From: an uncultured Prevotella sp.
GTDB taxonomy: Bacteria; Bacteroidota; Bacteroidia; Bacteroidales; Bacteroidaceae
Direction: 5' to 3'
NCBI GenBank assembly: GCA_900316295.1
Contig: ONCJ01000021.1
Coordinates: 1 to 41,521 of the forward strand
DNA length: 41,521 bases
Of the stretch, positions 1 to 7,742 are shown in pieces. How positions within the stretch are numbered: position 1 is the stretch's first letter; each line of letters begins with the position of its first letter. The translations under genes and the position numbers were made by a program. The notes beneath the pieces were generated by a model. It saw nothing but the letters and a program-made list of their open reading frames with translations. It was not told the DNA's origin and made no database searches.

Positions 1-513
1 ATAGCCCATCCTGTTCAACTGCATAGCGGCTCCAAACAGGTAGAGTTGATGCAGACAGGAAACGTAGGCATTGAAAGCCTCTTTGGTTCCTGGTTCTATA
101 CTCTGATGACGGAGTGCATTATAGACACGAGAGGCACATTCACCAACCAGTTTCTCCAACACGGTATAGTCAACGCCTCTAAGCAACAATACATCTTCAC
201 GGATATATTCATCCATTGCATCGTAGCCCCTCTTATCTCTCATGTAGGCGTAGAGATCTTCAATCTTTGTGTAAATTTCCCATTCAGCATCCCAGAACTT
301 AGCGATGGCCATTCCAATATACATCATCCAACCGAGTGAAGCAGAAGGGAAGTCGTTAAACTCTCTGATGCCATCGGGAATGTAGGCTTTCACTATCTGC
401 TCCCACTTCTCTTCGACATCGGGACACTCAGGCAGACGAGCATCAATCTCTTTCATTGACTGAAGGAACTGGTGCAAATCCTGGTGTAGTTGCTCTTCAA
501 ATTTATCTATCAT
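1..513 (-). CDS. Conserved Bacteroidales hypothetical protein, C-terminus cut by window edge
   Basis: Reading the minus strand from the ATG at 511-513 gives an open frame with no stop to the window edge, so the gene is truncated at its 3' end and at least 171 residues long. The protein begins MIDKFEEQLHQDLHQFLQSM and is acidic and apparently helical, with no signal peptide or membrane segment. It resembles a family of uncharacterised Bacteroidales proteins I recognise by sequence but cannot name. It starts two bases after the stop of the 81-residue gene upstream, so the two are almost certainly co-transcribed and probably function together. Function unknown. Confidence 0.8.
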   Translation of the reverse strand, partial: MIDKFEEQLHQDLHQFLQSMKEIDARLPECPDVEEKWEQIVKAYIPDGIREFNDFPSASLGWMMYIGMAIAKFWDAEWEIYTKIEDLYAYMRDKRGYDAMDEYIREDVLLLRGVDYTVLEKLVGECASRVYNALRHQSIEPGTKEAFNAYVSCLHQLYLFGAAMQLNRMGY

Positions 514-515
514 CG

Positions 516-761
516 TTATATCATATTTTCCAATATTTTAACAGCCTTTGTGATGTCCTCTTTAAACCTTTTGTGGTCTCTCAGGAAGTCAGCTCTGCCA
601 CCAGAAATAACATCAAATAGTTCCTGGCTCATTTCATCGGCATAAGAGGCAATAGCGATTTCAATGTCATCCTTCTGCCAATCGAGCGTCGAATGAACAT
701 AGATCCTCTGCTTCTGATGCAGAAAACTATAGGCTGTCTCTATACTGTCTTTCGTTATCAT
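516..761 (-). CDS. Small conserved Bacteroidales hypothetical protein (81 aa)
   Basis: The likely start is the ATG at 759-761 (protein begins MITKDSIETAY), because a purine-rich GAGGAAGA stretch lies about a dozen bases upstream; a GTG at 777-779 would add six residues. The product is a small acidic, probably helical protein with a central segment reading DWQKDDIEIAIASYADEM. I recognise it as a recurrent Bacteroidales protein of unknown function. It lies two bases upstream of the next gene in the same direction, which I take as an operon. No catalytic motif is visible. Confidence 0.8.
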   Translation of the reverse strand: MITKDSIETAYSFLHQKQRIYVHSTLDWQKDDIEIAIASYADEMSQELFDVISGGRADFLRDHKRFKEDITKAVKILENMI

Positions 762-808
762 TGACTGAGTCTTCCTCACTCACAACTCGGCAATTCATGC
801 AAGCATGA

Positions 809-973
809 TTACTCTCGCTGTTCGTTCGTTTCTTTCTTATCATATCCTATCGGACGGAATTGCTTCTGCTTTTCGCTATAAACAAATCCATGTCTGTATA
901 GGTAATTCTTTATATCTTTTGGCTCCGTCCCAAAGTTGTAGCACAACGCTTCCGGGTAGGTAGTCCATATCAC
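809..973 (-). CDS. Possible short CDS (54 aa, GTG start) behind its own promoter box
   Basis: From a GTG at 971-973 an open frame of 54 codons runs to TAA at 809-811. The peptide reads naturally (it contains YNFGTEPKDIKNYLYRHGFV and QFRPIG) and a good -7 box, TACCTTTG, lies on the same strand at 994-1001, about 21 bases upstream. The frame has no ATG, and an overlapping ATG-started frame of 30 codons also exists, so this could be the 3' remnant of a longer gene rather than a complete one. It would be the first gene of the operon reading towards position 1. No family is recognised. Confidence 0.4.
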   Translation of the reverse strand: MIWTTYPEALCYNFGTEPKDIKNYLYRHGFVYSEKQKQFRPIGYDKKETNEQRE

Positions 974-993
974 AATTCTTTTAAATCAAAGGG

Positions 994-1001
994 CAAAGGT
1001 A
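994..1001 (-). promoter_or_regulatory. Bacteroidota -7 box (minus strand)
   Basis: TACCTTTG on the minus strand matches TAnnTTTG exactly and sits 21 bases before the putative GTG start at 973. No clear TTTG -33 box is visible. It is back to back with a plus-strand box at 1024-1031. Confidence 0.5.
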
Positions 1002-1023
1002 CTCATTTTCCCTTTATTATTCG

Positions 1024-1031
1024 TATCTTTG
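1024..1031 (+). promoter_or_regulatory. Bacteroidota -7 box for the PPC-domain gene
   Basis: TATCTTTG matches TAnnTTTG exactly and lies 24 bases before the ATG at 1056. The box overlaps an in-frame TTG at 1029, which argues that translation starts at the ATG and not at that TTG. The -33 region is poor. Confidence 0.6.
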
Positions 1032-1055
1032 CATCCAACTTTACAAATTATTAAG

Positions 1056-1499
1056 ATGGACTATAGAAAGATAGGCGAAACATATTATGTCCGTATGGAT
1101 CGAGGCGACGAGATAGTCAGCAACCTCCTCGAAATCTGCGAAAAGGAGAATATTCCATCTGCGGTTTTCTCTGGTATTGGTGGTTGTCAGAGTGCTGAGC
1201 TTCAGGTATTCATTCCTGAGACTGGAAGCTTTGAGACAGAGCGGTTAGAAGGTATGCTTGAACTCGTATCACTCAATGGTAATGTGGTAAGAGACGAGAA
1301 CGGCAAACTTTTCCACCATACCCATGCTCTGTTTTCATTCAAGAAGGATGGTCAGCATGGAATGGCAGGGGGACATCTGAAAGCTACGACGGTTCTCTAT
1401 ACAGCCGAAATTGAGTTACGTCCTACTATTGGTGGGGCTATCGGTAGAAAGTTTGACCCTGAGACTGGTACGGGATTCTGGAATCTAACACATGGATAA
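1056..1499 (+). CDS. PPC-domain (DUF296) DNA-binding-like protein
   Basis: The 147-residue product matches the PPC/DUF296 fold, also found in plant AT-hook proteins. It begins MDYRKIGETYYVRMDRGDEI, has the family's IPSAVFSGIGGC segment, and then the HTHALFSF and GGHLKATTV blocks; in this family conserved histidines in that region line a possible metal site. The prokaryotic members are trimers of uncertain function. The domain fills the whole protein and there is no AT-hook. The ATG at 1056 is chosen because the upstream TTG overlaps the promoter box. A hairpin-rich stretch and a terminator follow at once. Confidence 0.85.
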   Translation: MDYRKIGETYYVRMDRGDEIVSNLLEICEKENIPSAVFSGIGGCQSAELQVFIPETGSFETERLEGMLELVSLNGNVVRDENGKLFHHTHALFSFKKDGQHGMAGGHLKATTVLYTAEIELRPTIGGAIGRKFDPETGTGFWNLTHG

Positions 1500-1714
1500 G
1501 GATCGACACCTTTGTTTATGCTGTCATGCGGGTCTGTGTGGACCTGCCACGGAAAAATCCTGGTGCGCCACATGGGGACTGTCCCCCTGTGAGCTGAGAT
1601 CTCGAACGTCGAGGACTGATGACCGACTTTGGATTGAAAGTATTGCACGAAAGTAACCCCTTGTCGTCTCCGCTGAACAGGCAATCAGATGTAACAGTCT
1701 GGTTGCCTTTTTTA
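1500..1714 (+). ncRNA. Candidate structured RNA or structured 3' UTR
   Basis: No convincing gene occupies this stretch on either strand, yet it contains a run of hairpins: GCGGGTC (1528-1534) with GACCTGC (1541-1547); CCA-C-GGA (1547-1553) with TCCTGG (1558-1563); a long one at 1569-1591 whose core is GGGGA/TCCCC flanked by CACA/TGTG; CTCG (1601-1604) with CGAG (1610-1613); and a perfect terminator at the end. Only an imperfect -7 box (CACCTTTG, 1507-1514) is visible, so it may be processed from the 3' end of the PPC-gene transcript rather than made separately. It is not recognisable as 6S, SRP, tmRNA or RNase P RNA. Confidence 0.45.
1680..1713 (+). terminator. Rho-independent terminator
   Basis: A 10-bp stem (1680-1689 with 1698-1707, one G-U pair) with an eight-base loop is followed by six T residues. 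It ends the transcript that carries the PPC gene and the structured stretch. Confidence 0.85.
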
Positions 1715-1753
1715 GTGTTGATAATCAGCGCTAAAATTGTAGGTTGATGCTAT

Positions 1754-3541
1754 TTATGAGCAAAGGGTGTCTATTAGGATGGTGAGGGCTAACATGTCAG
1801 CACTGCCACCAGGGGAGATGAGCCGGTTAGAGAAATTGGCGTTCATTTGGTCAACTTTATTGACAGAGAAATCGACAAGTACGGCACGAGACTCCTCAAT
1901 GACATAGCGTGCTCCCTCAATGCCTGCACGATAGTAGACATTCGTATCGTCAAGGGTGGACATGATAGTCAACAATGTCTGAAGTAGACCATCTGGCTCA
2001 TGCTTGTGGCGACGATAGAAGGGAAGCCACAGCTGGAAGAGTTGCTGATAGCCTTCCATAGCTAAGTCGGATGCACCCTTGACACCATACTTCGACCTAA
2101 CGATTGAGCCATGTGAAGGAGTTCCTACGTCTTTCGAGGAATGAGGGGTAGGGAGTGAGTAGAGACGTGAGGCGAGGGTAGCAATGGACTGACTAAGTTG
2201 TTGTGGAAGACAAGGATAGCCTATATAGGTCAGGGCTGCTACGGTGATGCCAAGAGCGTAGAGGGCACCACGATGAGTATTGACACCATGAGTGGCATGC
2301 ATCATCGCCTGTTCTGCCTCGACTCCAATCTCACGTACCCTGAGAACAAAGTCTGGATCGTTTGCCGACAGACTGGCAATGGCAAGTATGAAGGGATGGA
2401 GAGTGTTGATGCTTATAAGCATTGTATGATAGTCCATATCCCTATGCGAACCGTTATCATGACGGTCTATGAGTCCAGGTTTAGGTGTGAGGTCAAGTTC
2501 TTGACGCATAGCATTGGTGGCAAGGAAGGCAATAAGATGGGGTAGGGTGGTAGGCGGTACGAGGACCGAAGCTCCTGACAGTGAATGGTGAAGTAGATGG
2601 GTTCTCACTGTGGATGCAGAAATTGGCTGACCATCGTTGTTCAGTCGGTCTACTTCTACAACCCTTATACCATGGGAGGGAAGGATGGAGTGCATCATAG
2701 TATTATACCTCGATGTCAGGGCATCTGCTGGTTCGCTACCAACAAAACGTACGGACACTCCGAGACTTGGGGCTATGCTCCTGACAAAGATGTCGAGATC
2801 GAGAGCGATATGGGTGTCTGTGGCTGAGTCAACTTGCTTAAGGAAATACGTAGGAAAGGTGACAGAAGATATCTGGAAACTGCTGCCATCAACAACAGTA
2901 ATGTTTTTGATATGGCGTGTACCAGTCTCTATCATAGACTTGCGTTCTGGGTATGAGAAGTGGCACTCGCTGTGGATAGAGATGTCTTCGCGGACTACTA
3001 TGACGTATAGATGGTCAACCTGACTTGCAGCCTTTTCGAGCAGATAGAGGTGCCCACGAGTGAAAGGGTTGGCATTCATCTCAACCACTCCACATATCTG
3101 ATTGTTGTTAGAACTCTGTGAGAGGCTTCTCAGATATTGGCAATAGTCTGACAAAGCACTGCCCATCTCCAGCATTATGGCATCAGGACTCCGGGCTATA
3201 GTATGGAAACCTATCGACTCGAAGATTGTCTGATTCTCAGGTTTGGTAAACACCTTGACGGAATGGAAGCCACGTTGCTGGGACTCGCTGATGAGATGGG
3301 AGATAAGACGTGCCGAAAATCCCTCGTCGCGTATTTCCTGACCTACAGCCACGCACTTGATAACGTCGCCATGCAGTCCGCCGCCAGCAAGAATCTCTTC
3401 GTCATTGCCCAGTCTGAAGACGCACGCATAATAATCTACAGGCTCCAGCCTTAGGTTGTTGGCTGCGAGGAAAGCCTCTATCTGTCTACGACAGTGAGTC
3501 ACAGACAGCGGCATTGGCTTTATTTCGTATTCGTTGTACAT
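1754..3541 (-). CDS. citC-citG: Fused citrate lyase ligase (CitC) and triphosphoribosyl-dephospho-CoA synthase (CitG)
   Basis: The 595-residue product joins two enzymes of citrate lyase maturation. Residues 1 to about 335 are CitC, which acetylates the prosthetic group of CitD using ATP: a GNAT-like N-terminal part, then a nucleotidyltransferase domain with NANPFTRGH at 156-164 and ISASTVR at 307-313. Residues from about 340 are CitG, which makes the prosthetic-group precursor from ATP and dephospho-CoA: TPKPGLIDRHDNGSH near 352, THGVNTHRGA at 417-426 and SPGGSADMLALT at 576-587. Both sets of motifs are complete, so both activities are probably intact. The start overlaps the end of citX by 22 bases. 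It is the last gene of the operon. Confidence 0.93.
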   Translation of the reverse strand: MYNEYEIKPMPLSVTHCRRQIEAFLAANNLRLEPVDYYACVFRLGNDEEILAGGGLHGDVIKCVAVGQEIRDEGFSARLISHLISESQQRGFHSVKVFTKPENQTIFESIGFHTIARSPDAIMLEMGSALSDYCQYLRSLSQSSNNNQICGVVEMNANPFTRGHLYLLEKAASQVDHLYVIVVREDISIHSECHFSYPERKSMIETGTRHIKNITVVDGSSFQISSVTFPTYFLKQVDSATDTHIALDLDIFVRSIAPSLGVSVRFVGSEPADALTSRYNTMMHSILPSHGIRVVEVDRLNNDGQPISASTVRTHLLHHSLSGASVLVPPTTLPHLIAFLATNAMRQELDLTPKPGLIDRHDNGSHRDMDYHTMLISINTLHPFILAIASLSANDPDFVLRVREIGVEAEQAMMHATHGVNTHRGALYALGITVAALTYIGYPCLPQQLSQSIATLASRLYSLPTPHSSKDVGTPSHGSIVRSKYGVKGASDLAMEGYQQLFQLWLPFYRRHKHEPDGLLQTLLTIMSTLDDTNVYYRAGIEGARYVIEESRAVLVDFSVNKVDQMNANFSNRLISPGGSADMLALTILIDTLCS

Positions 3542-4050
3542 TCCCTGACGAGCTGTTTGATGTGATTGAGGACTTCTTCTTGAGTATGACTGTGGTTACG
3601 CATACAAAAGCGTGCATCGTTGTCACATAACAGACAGCGACGCGGACCATATCCCACGGATTCTCTTGACAGCGGAATGCCGTCTTTGCCTATGACGTCT
3701 ATGTCGAAGAGGCGGCCCAGGGGTGCAGACTCCTCGATACGACATGCCAACCGCTTAGTCTCAATAGGACTCATTGGGCTAAGCACATAGGCCTCATAGC
3801 CTGTAACGAGATCTCTCTCGAACAGGATGTGCAGAGGTGTGGTCGCGGTACGCAGTGCATACATAGCACTCTTAGCAATAGCAAGCGAATACTGGTTACG
3901 CTTCTCCTTGCCAGGCATCACCACCGTCACACACATCAGAGTCATGCGGGGATAACGCCTGAGCAAACTTGCCTGTAGCTCATGCCGGCGGTCACGACTC
4001 TCAAGTAGTTGTTCAAGCGAGACCTCCATCCTCGATATTCTTGATGACAT
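3520..4050 (-). CDS. citX: CitX, apo-citrate lyase phosphoribosyl-dephospho-CoA transferase
   Basis: The 176-residue product transfers the phosphoribosyl-dephospho-CoA prosthetic group to the serine of the CitD carrier protein. Family signatures are present: SRDRRHELQ near 18-26, GRLFDIDV at 112-119, then a Cys/His cluster (C139, C142, C149, H153, H155). The gene overlaps citF by 38 bases from the ATG used here; a second ATG at 4027-4029 (MEVSLEQLL) aligns well with the usual N-terminus of the family and is a plausible alternative start. It overlaps the following citCG gene by 22 bases, indicating translational coupling. Confidence 0.92.
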   Translation of the reverse strand: MSSRISRMEVSLEQLLESRDRRHELQASLLRRYPRMTLMCVTVVMPGKEKRNQYSLAIAKSAMYALRTATTPLHILFERDLVTGYEAYVLSPMSPIETKRLACRIEESAPLGRLFDIDVIGKDGIPLSRESVGYGPRRCLLCDNDARFCMRNHSHTQEEVLNHIKQLVRECTTNTK

Positions 4051-5563
4051 CCATCACCGAACCATCGCGATTCATCACTACTCCTACCACCTTATCTCCA
4101 AAAGGCAGCGGGTCAGCATGACCTATGATGCTCTCCCCTCTCTGGCGTAGGACGTTAATGTCGACAACATTCAGTCCAGCCTTACGTAGTCTGTCAGCTA
4201 TTTCTGGTCGTAGAGGGTTGACGGCAATGCCATATTCCGTAACTACCACGTCGACGGTGTTGCCCGGGGTGATGAGTGTTGTCACTTCATCAACGATGCA
4301 AGGAATGCGACCTCTCAGTAGAGGACATACGATGATAGAGAGCGACGAGTCGGCTGCTGTGTCGGGATGACCACCGATAGCTCCACGGATGATACCATCG
4401 CTACCCACGAGAACATTAACATTGAAGTGGACGTCCACCTCGAGAGCTGAGAGTATAACAATATCGAGGAAATGTGTTGCAGAGCCAGGCTCTTGCGCAC
4501 TGGCATATTCTATTGACGACACCTCCTTGTGCATACGGTCACTCATGAGCGACTCGGCGGCTACCTTGTCGAAAGATTGGACATCCATCAGTCGTTCGAT
4601 AAGTCCTTCCTGATGCATCTTCACCATATGAGCAGTAATGCCTCCAAGAGCAAAACTCGCCTTGATGCCTTGGTCTATCATGCTCTGACGGATATATTTC
4701 ACAGCAGCAAGTGACGCTCCGCCTGATCCCGTCTGTATGGAGAAGCCTGGCTTGAAATATCCACTATTGATAATAACCTTGGCGGCTTGCTGAGCCAGCA
4801 GGATATCACGCGGATTCTTAGTGTCACGTATGGCACCAGAAGCAATCTTTGAGGAGTCACCAACGCTTTCGACAACTACTACGAAGTCGACATCCATCTC
4901 AACTATTCCTGAAGGACGGTTGGGGTAGGGTACGAGGTCGTCTGTGAGTATTACCACCTTATCGGCATATTGGGCATCAGGTATGGCATAGCCAATAGAA
5001 CCGCAGATACTCTTAGCATTAGGTGAGCGAGAATAGCCACAGGCATTGCCCATAGGGTCGCTCGATGATGCTCCGAGGAATGCCACGTCTATGTGCAGTT
5101 CGCCACTGGCAATGGCACTGCCACGACTACCGTGTGAGCGGAACACCACAGGTTCCTTCATCAGTCCGTGGGAAATTTCCTGTGCCAGTTTGCCTCGCAG
5201 ACCAGATGTTGAAATACGTGTAATCACTCCATTGCGAATATGTTCAATAAGTGGTTCGTGAACATCGATAAGGCTTGAGGCAGCCAGATGGAGATCTTTG
5301 TAGCCCATCTCCGCCAGCTTGTCAACAACCATATTAACTACCTTGTCACCTCCGCGGAAGTGATGGTGGAAGGAGATTGTCATTCCGTCCCTTAGTCCGC
5401 TACGAAGGATAGCTTCCTCAAGATTGACCACCTTGTGAGAGTTGGTGAGTCCATCGGTACGAGGCGTGATATTCTTAGCGATACTGCTGGGAGTATATGT
5501 AGGTTTGTTCATCCATTGAGCGATCGTCTCAATGTGCTTCTTTCTGTCTTTCAGTGTGTTCAT
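4013..5563 (-). CDS. citF: Citrate lyase alpha subunit (citrate CoA-transferase)
   Basis: The 516-residue product has the usual CitF length and sequence. The alpha subunit swaps acetyl for citryl on the thiol of the CitD prosthetic group. Recognisable blocks include DGMTISFHHHFRGGD (about 59-73), the GSIGYAIPDAQYADKVV region, SGGASLAAVKYIRQSM, and the acidic segment near the C-terminus around ITPGNTVDVVVTEYGIAVNP. Its ATG overlaps the citE stop as ATGA, so it is coupled to citE. Oxaloacetate and acetate are the final products of the complex, pointing to anaerobic citrate fermentation or reductive use of the citrate branch. Confidence 0.96.
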   Translation of the reverse strand: MNTLKDRKKHIETIAQWMNKPTYTPSSIAKNITPRTDGLTNSHKVVNLEEAILRSGLRDGMTISFHHHFRGGDKVVNMVVDKLAEMGYKDLHLAASSLIDVHEPLIEHIRNGVITRISTSGLRGKLAQEISHGLMKEPVVFRSHGSRGSAIASGELHIDVAFLGASSSDPMGNACGYSRSPNAKSICGSIGYAIPDAQYADKVVILTDDLVPYPNRPSGIVEMDVDFVVVVESVGDSSKIASGAIRDTKNPRDILLAQQAAKVIINSGYFKPGFSIQTGSGGASLAAVKYIRQSMIDQGIKASFALGGITAHMVKMHQEGLIERLMDVQSFDKVAAESLMSDRMHKEVSSIEYASAQEPGSATHFLDIVILSALEVDVHFNVNVLVGSDGIIRGAIGGHPDTAADSSLSIIVCPLLRGRIPCIVDEVTTLITPGNTVDVVVTEYGIAVNPLRPEIADRLRKAGLNVVDINVLRQRGESIIGHADPLPFGDKVVGVVMNRDGSVMDVIKNIEDGGLA

Positions 5564-6447
5564 AGTACATCCTCCTTTTTTAATATACCCGACGCTATGG
5601 CGAGTTCGATGGTTCGCTGTGCTCTGATAACGACTGGTCTGTCCACCATTTTTCCATTCACGGCAATAACTCCCGAGCCTTTAGCCTCGGCCTCCTTGAT
5701 AGCAGCAATGATAGTCTGCGCCTTTAGGATGTCCTTCTCTTTGGGAGCAAACACCTCGTTGACAACCTCAATTTGTCGTGGATTGATGATAGACTTGCCA
5801 TCAAAGCCGAGAGTCTTGATCAGTTCTACTTCCTTACGGAAGGTTTCCATATCGTTAAGGTTAGAGTAGACGGTATCAAGAGCGTCAATGCCCGCTGCAC
5901 GAGCAGCTACGACAATGGTCTGACGTGCAAGAAGAAGCTCGCTACCATCTGGTGTACGCTGAGTCTTCAGATTAGCACAATAGTCCTCTGCGCCGAGGGC
6001 TATACCCATCATACGTTTTGAGGCGGTGGCGATATCGTAGGCATTGACCACACCGAGTGCACTCTCTATGGCTGCCATAATCTGTGTGCGTCCCACACAT
6101 CCGAGCGATTGTTCTACACGTTCTATCTCTCTCTCCACCTCGACCACCTCCTCGGCAGTCTCAGTCTTTGGCATACGTATCACGTCGACTCCAGCCTTCA
6201 CCACGGCCTCGATGTCCTTACGACCGTATGGCGTGTTCAGCGGATTTATTCTTACCACCATCTCCGTATCGCCATAGTCGATGGTCTTCAGAGCATTATA
6301 TACCAACAGTCTGGCTGCATCCTTCTCAGCTATTGTCACCGAGTCTTCCAAGTCGAGCATTATTGAGTCAGGACCGTAAATGAATGCGTCCTGCATCATA
6401 CCAGGATTATTACCTGGCACGAACATCATGGTTCTTCTTAATCGCAT
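5560..6447 (-). CDS. citE: Citrate lyase beta subunit (citryl-ACP lyase)
   Basis: The 295-residue product is the lyase that splits citryl-CitD into acetyl-CitD and oxaloacetate. It has the HpcH/HpaI aldolase-type barrel signatures: MFVPGNNPGM near the start, DSIMLDLEDSV with the acidic metal-site region, RINPLNTPYG, and MAAIESALGVVNAYDIA followed by GIALGAEDYC. Length and start agree with the family. It is separated from citD by 80 bases that contain a short duplicated sequence but no clear promoter, and it overlaps citF by four bases. Confidence 0.96.
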   Translation of the reverse strand: MRLRRTMMFVPGNNPGMMQDAFIYGPDSIMLDLEDSVTIAEKDAARLLVYNALKTIDYGDTEMVVRINPLNTPYGRKDIEAVVKAGVDVIRMPKTETAEEVVEVEREIERVEQSLGCVGRTQIMAAIESALGVVNAYDIATASKRMMGIALGAEDYCANLKTQRTPDGSELLLARQTIVVAARAAGIDALDTVYSNLNDMETFRKEVELIKTLGFDGKSIINPRQIEVVNEVFAPKEKDILKAQTIIAAIKEAEAKGSGVIAVNGKMVDRPVVIRAQRTIELAIASGILKKEDVL

Positions 6448-6459
6448 AGCGTTATTTAG

Positions 6460-6483
6460 TTCATAGTTTATAATTCATAGTTT
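6460..6483. repeat. Short direct repeat in the citD-citE spacer
   Basis: TTCATAGTTT occurs at 6460-6469 and again at 6474-6483, just upstream of citE. It is one of several unrelated short spacer repeats in this window. Confidence 0.6.
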
Positions 6484-6527
6484 GATTCTCACCTCTAAAG
6501 GAATCATCGCTTCCGAATGTTGAGCAT

Positions 6528-6806
6528 TCATCCCCACACATCCTTACCTGTAGCCCTCACAGCAGCAGCAGTTACCCGAGCACGTATGGTACAATCGAGA
6601 GCTCCCTTGTCAGTAGCCTTTATAGAGGCGTCGTTGATGCCAAGACCATGCAGAGTTTCGGTTATTACTGATTTGATTTGATTGCCAAACTGATAAGCAA
6701 CACTGCTCTCCAATTCGATGTTGATACCCTCGGAGTCTGTCGGAGCTATCTGGACGAAGATGTCGCCAGACTCCAGCGTACCCGCTGATGCGTTCTTGAT
6801 AGTCAT
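6528..6806 (-). CDS. citD: Citrate lyase gamma subunit (acyl carrier protein)
   Basis: The 92-residue product is the carrier subunit. It has the AGTLESGDI motif, where Ser13 is the expected attachment site for the phosphoribosyl-dephospho-CoA group made by CitG and attached by CitX, and the C-terminal GALDCTIRARVTAAAVRA block of the family. It is the first gene of the operon, preceded by a well-spaced promoter at 6851-6882 and a leader of about 40 bases. Confidence 0.95.
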   Translation of the reverse strand: MTIKNASAGTLESGDIFVQIAPTDSEGINIELESSVAYQFGNQIKSVITETLHGLGINDASIKATDKGALDCTIRARVTAAAVRATGKDVWG

Positions 6807-6850
6807 GATTGGTAATATTTATTTATGTTAGTATGTATAGATTTCGCTTG

Positions 6851-6882
6851 CGAAGATAAGCATAATCGTTCGTTCGACCAAA
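6851..6882 (-). promoter_or_regulatory. Promoter of the citrate lyase operon
   Basis: On the minus strand a TTTG -33 box (6879-6882) is separated by exactly 20 bases from TATCTTCG (6851-6858), a seven-of-eight match to the Bacteroidota -7 box. Transcription would begin near 6844, giving a leader of about 40 bases to citD. I see no operator or riboswitch that would explain citrate control. Confidence 0.7.
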
Positions 6883-6921
6883 TTTTCCCATCCTTTTCTT
6901 TCACTATTCGCAAAACATCAT

Positions 6922-6929
6922 TACCTTTG
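6922..6929 (+). promoter_or_regulatory. Bacteroidota -7 box of the DUF2520 gene
   Basis: TACCTTTG matches the -7 consensus and lies 21 bases before the ATG at 6951. The -33 region is only T-rich. It is divergent from the citrate lyase promoter. Confidence 0.6.
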
Positions 6930-6950
6930 TAACTGAAAACATAATTATAC

Positions 6951-7733
6951 ATGAAGATAATACTCATAGGTGCAGGCAATGTGGCAACCCATATTGGCTT
7001 AGCGTTGAAAGGTGCGGGGCACAATGTGGCGCAAGTATACAGCCGCACTCCAGAGCATGCCATTGAACTTGCTACGCAACTCGGTAGCAGCCACGCTTCA
7101 AGCATAGAGCAACTTGACATAAATGCCGATGCATATATTTTTGCCGTGAAGGATGATGCCATCAGTACTCTTGCTGATCAGTTAGCAGGACACATAGGCG
7201 AATGTCGCAAGAAAGCATTGTTCATACACACTTCAGGCAGCACCACCATCAATTGCCTACAATCTGCAGCCACACGCTACGGAGTAATCTATCCTCTGCA
7301 AACTCTGTCAAAAAACAGGAAGATCAACTTTCGTGAAGTACCTTTGTTTATAGAAGGGTCAGACCGACAGACCGAAGTATCCATAGCAGCTATAGCCCGT
7401 TCGATAGCCGACAGGGTAGTGCCTATGGATTCTGACAATCGCCGTAAGATGCATCTTGCTGCTGTATGGGCATGCAATTTTGTCAACCATTGCTATGACA
7501 TAGCAGCCTCGCTGATGGATGAAAACAATCTGCCTTTTGACATGCTATTACCGCTTATCGACGAGACGGCAAGAAAGGTACACCAACTGTCACCTCGTCA
7601 GGCTCAGACAGGACCAGCGGTGAGATATGACAAAAAAATTATAGATTGTCATCTAAAACTCTTGAACGAGAAGCCGCAGCTTGCTGAAATATACCAACTT
7701 ATGTCAGAGAGCATTCATCTGAAAAACAAATAA
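6951..7733 (+). CDS. NAD(P)-binding Rossmann/DUF2520 protein
   Basis: The 260-residue product has an N-terminal Rossmann domain with the dinucleotide motif IGAGNVATHIG (residues 6-16) and a second helical DUF2520 domain in which VPLFIEGSD and the KMHLAAVWACNFVNHCYDIA helix are recognisable. The family resembles ketopantoate or pyrroline-5-carboxylate reductases in layout, but its substrate is unknown to me. It starts a three-gene operon with a KdsC-like phosphatase and Maf; the next gene begins nine bases after its stop. Confidence 0.88.
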   Translation: MKIILIGAGNVATHIGLALKGAGHNVAQVYSRTPEHAIELATQLGSSHASSIEQLDINADAYIFAVKDDAISTLADQLAGHIGECRKKALFIHTSGSTTINCLQSAATRYGVIYPLQTLSKNRKINFREVPLFIEGSDRQTEVSIAAIARSIADRVVPMDSDNRRKMHLAAVWACNFVNHCYDIAASLMDENNLPFDMLLPLIDETARKVHQLSPRQAQTGPAVRYDKKIIDCHLKLLNEKPQLAEIYQLMSESIHLKNK

Positions 7734-7742
7734 TATAATAAC

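Noticed and set aside
1547-1600. Resemblance to a cobalamin riboswitch core (GGGACTGTCCCC followed by CTGTGAG)
   Set aside because: The GCAA/GCCAC part of the B12 box is missing, the GACCTGCC segment lies upstream rather than downstream, and no target gene follows on this strand; a terminator and a convergent gene do.
1614-1665. CTGATGA followed by CGAAAG, reminiscent of a hammerhead ribozyme core
   Set aside because: The bases between the two blocks cannot form stem II next to the core, so the catalytic fold is not supported.
1397-1684. 95-residue minus-strand frame overlapping the PPC gene end
   Set aside because: It crosses the PPC coding sequence and the hairpin stretch, lacks a start context and resembles no family.
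2198-3023. Several plus-strand frames opposite the citCG gene
   Set aside because: They lie inside a gene whose enzyme motifs are complete on the other strand; they are shadows.
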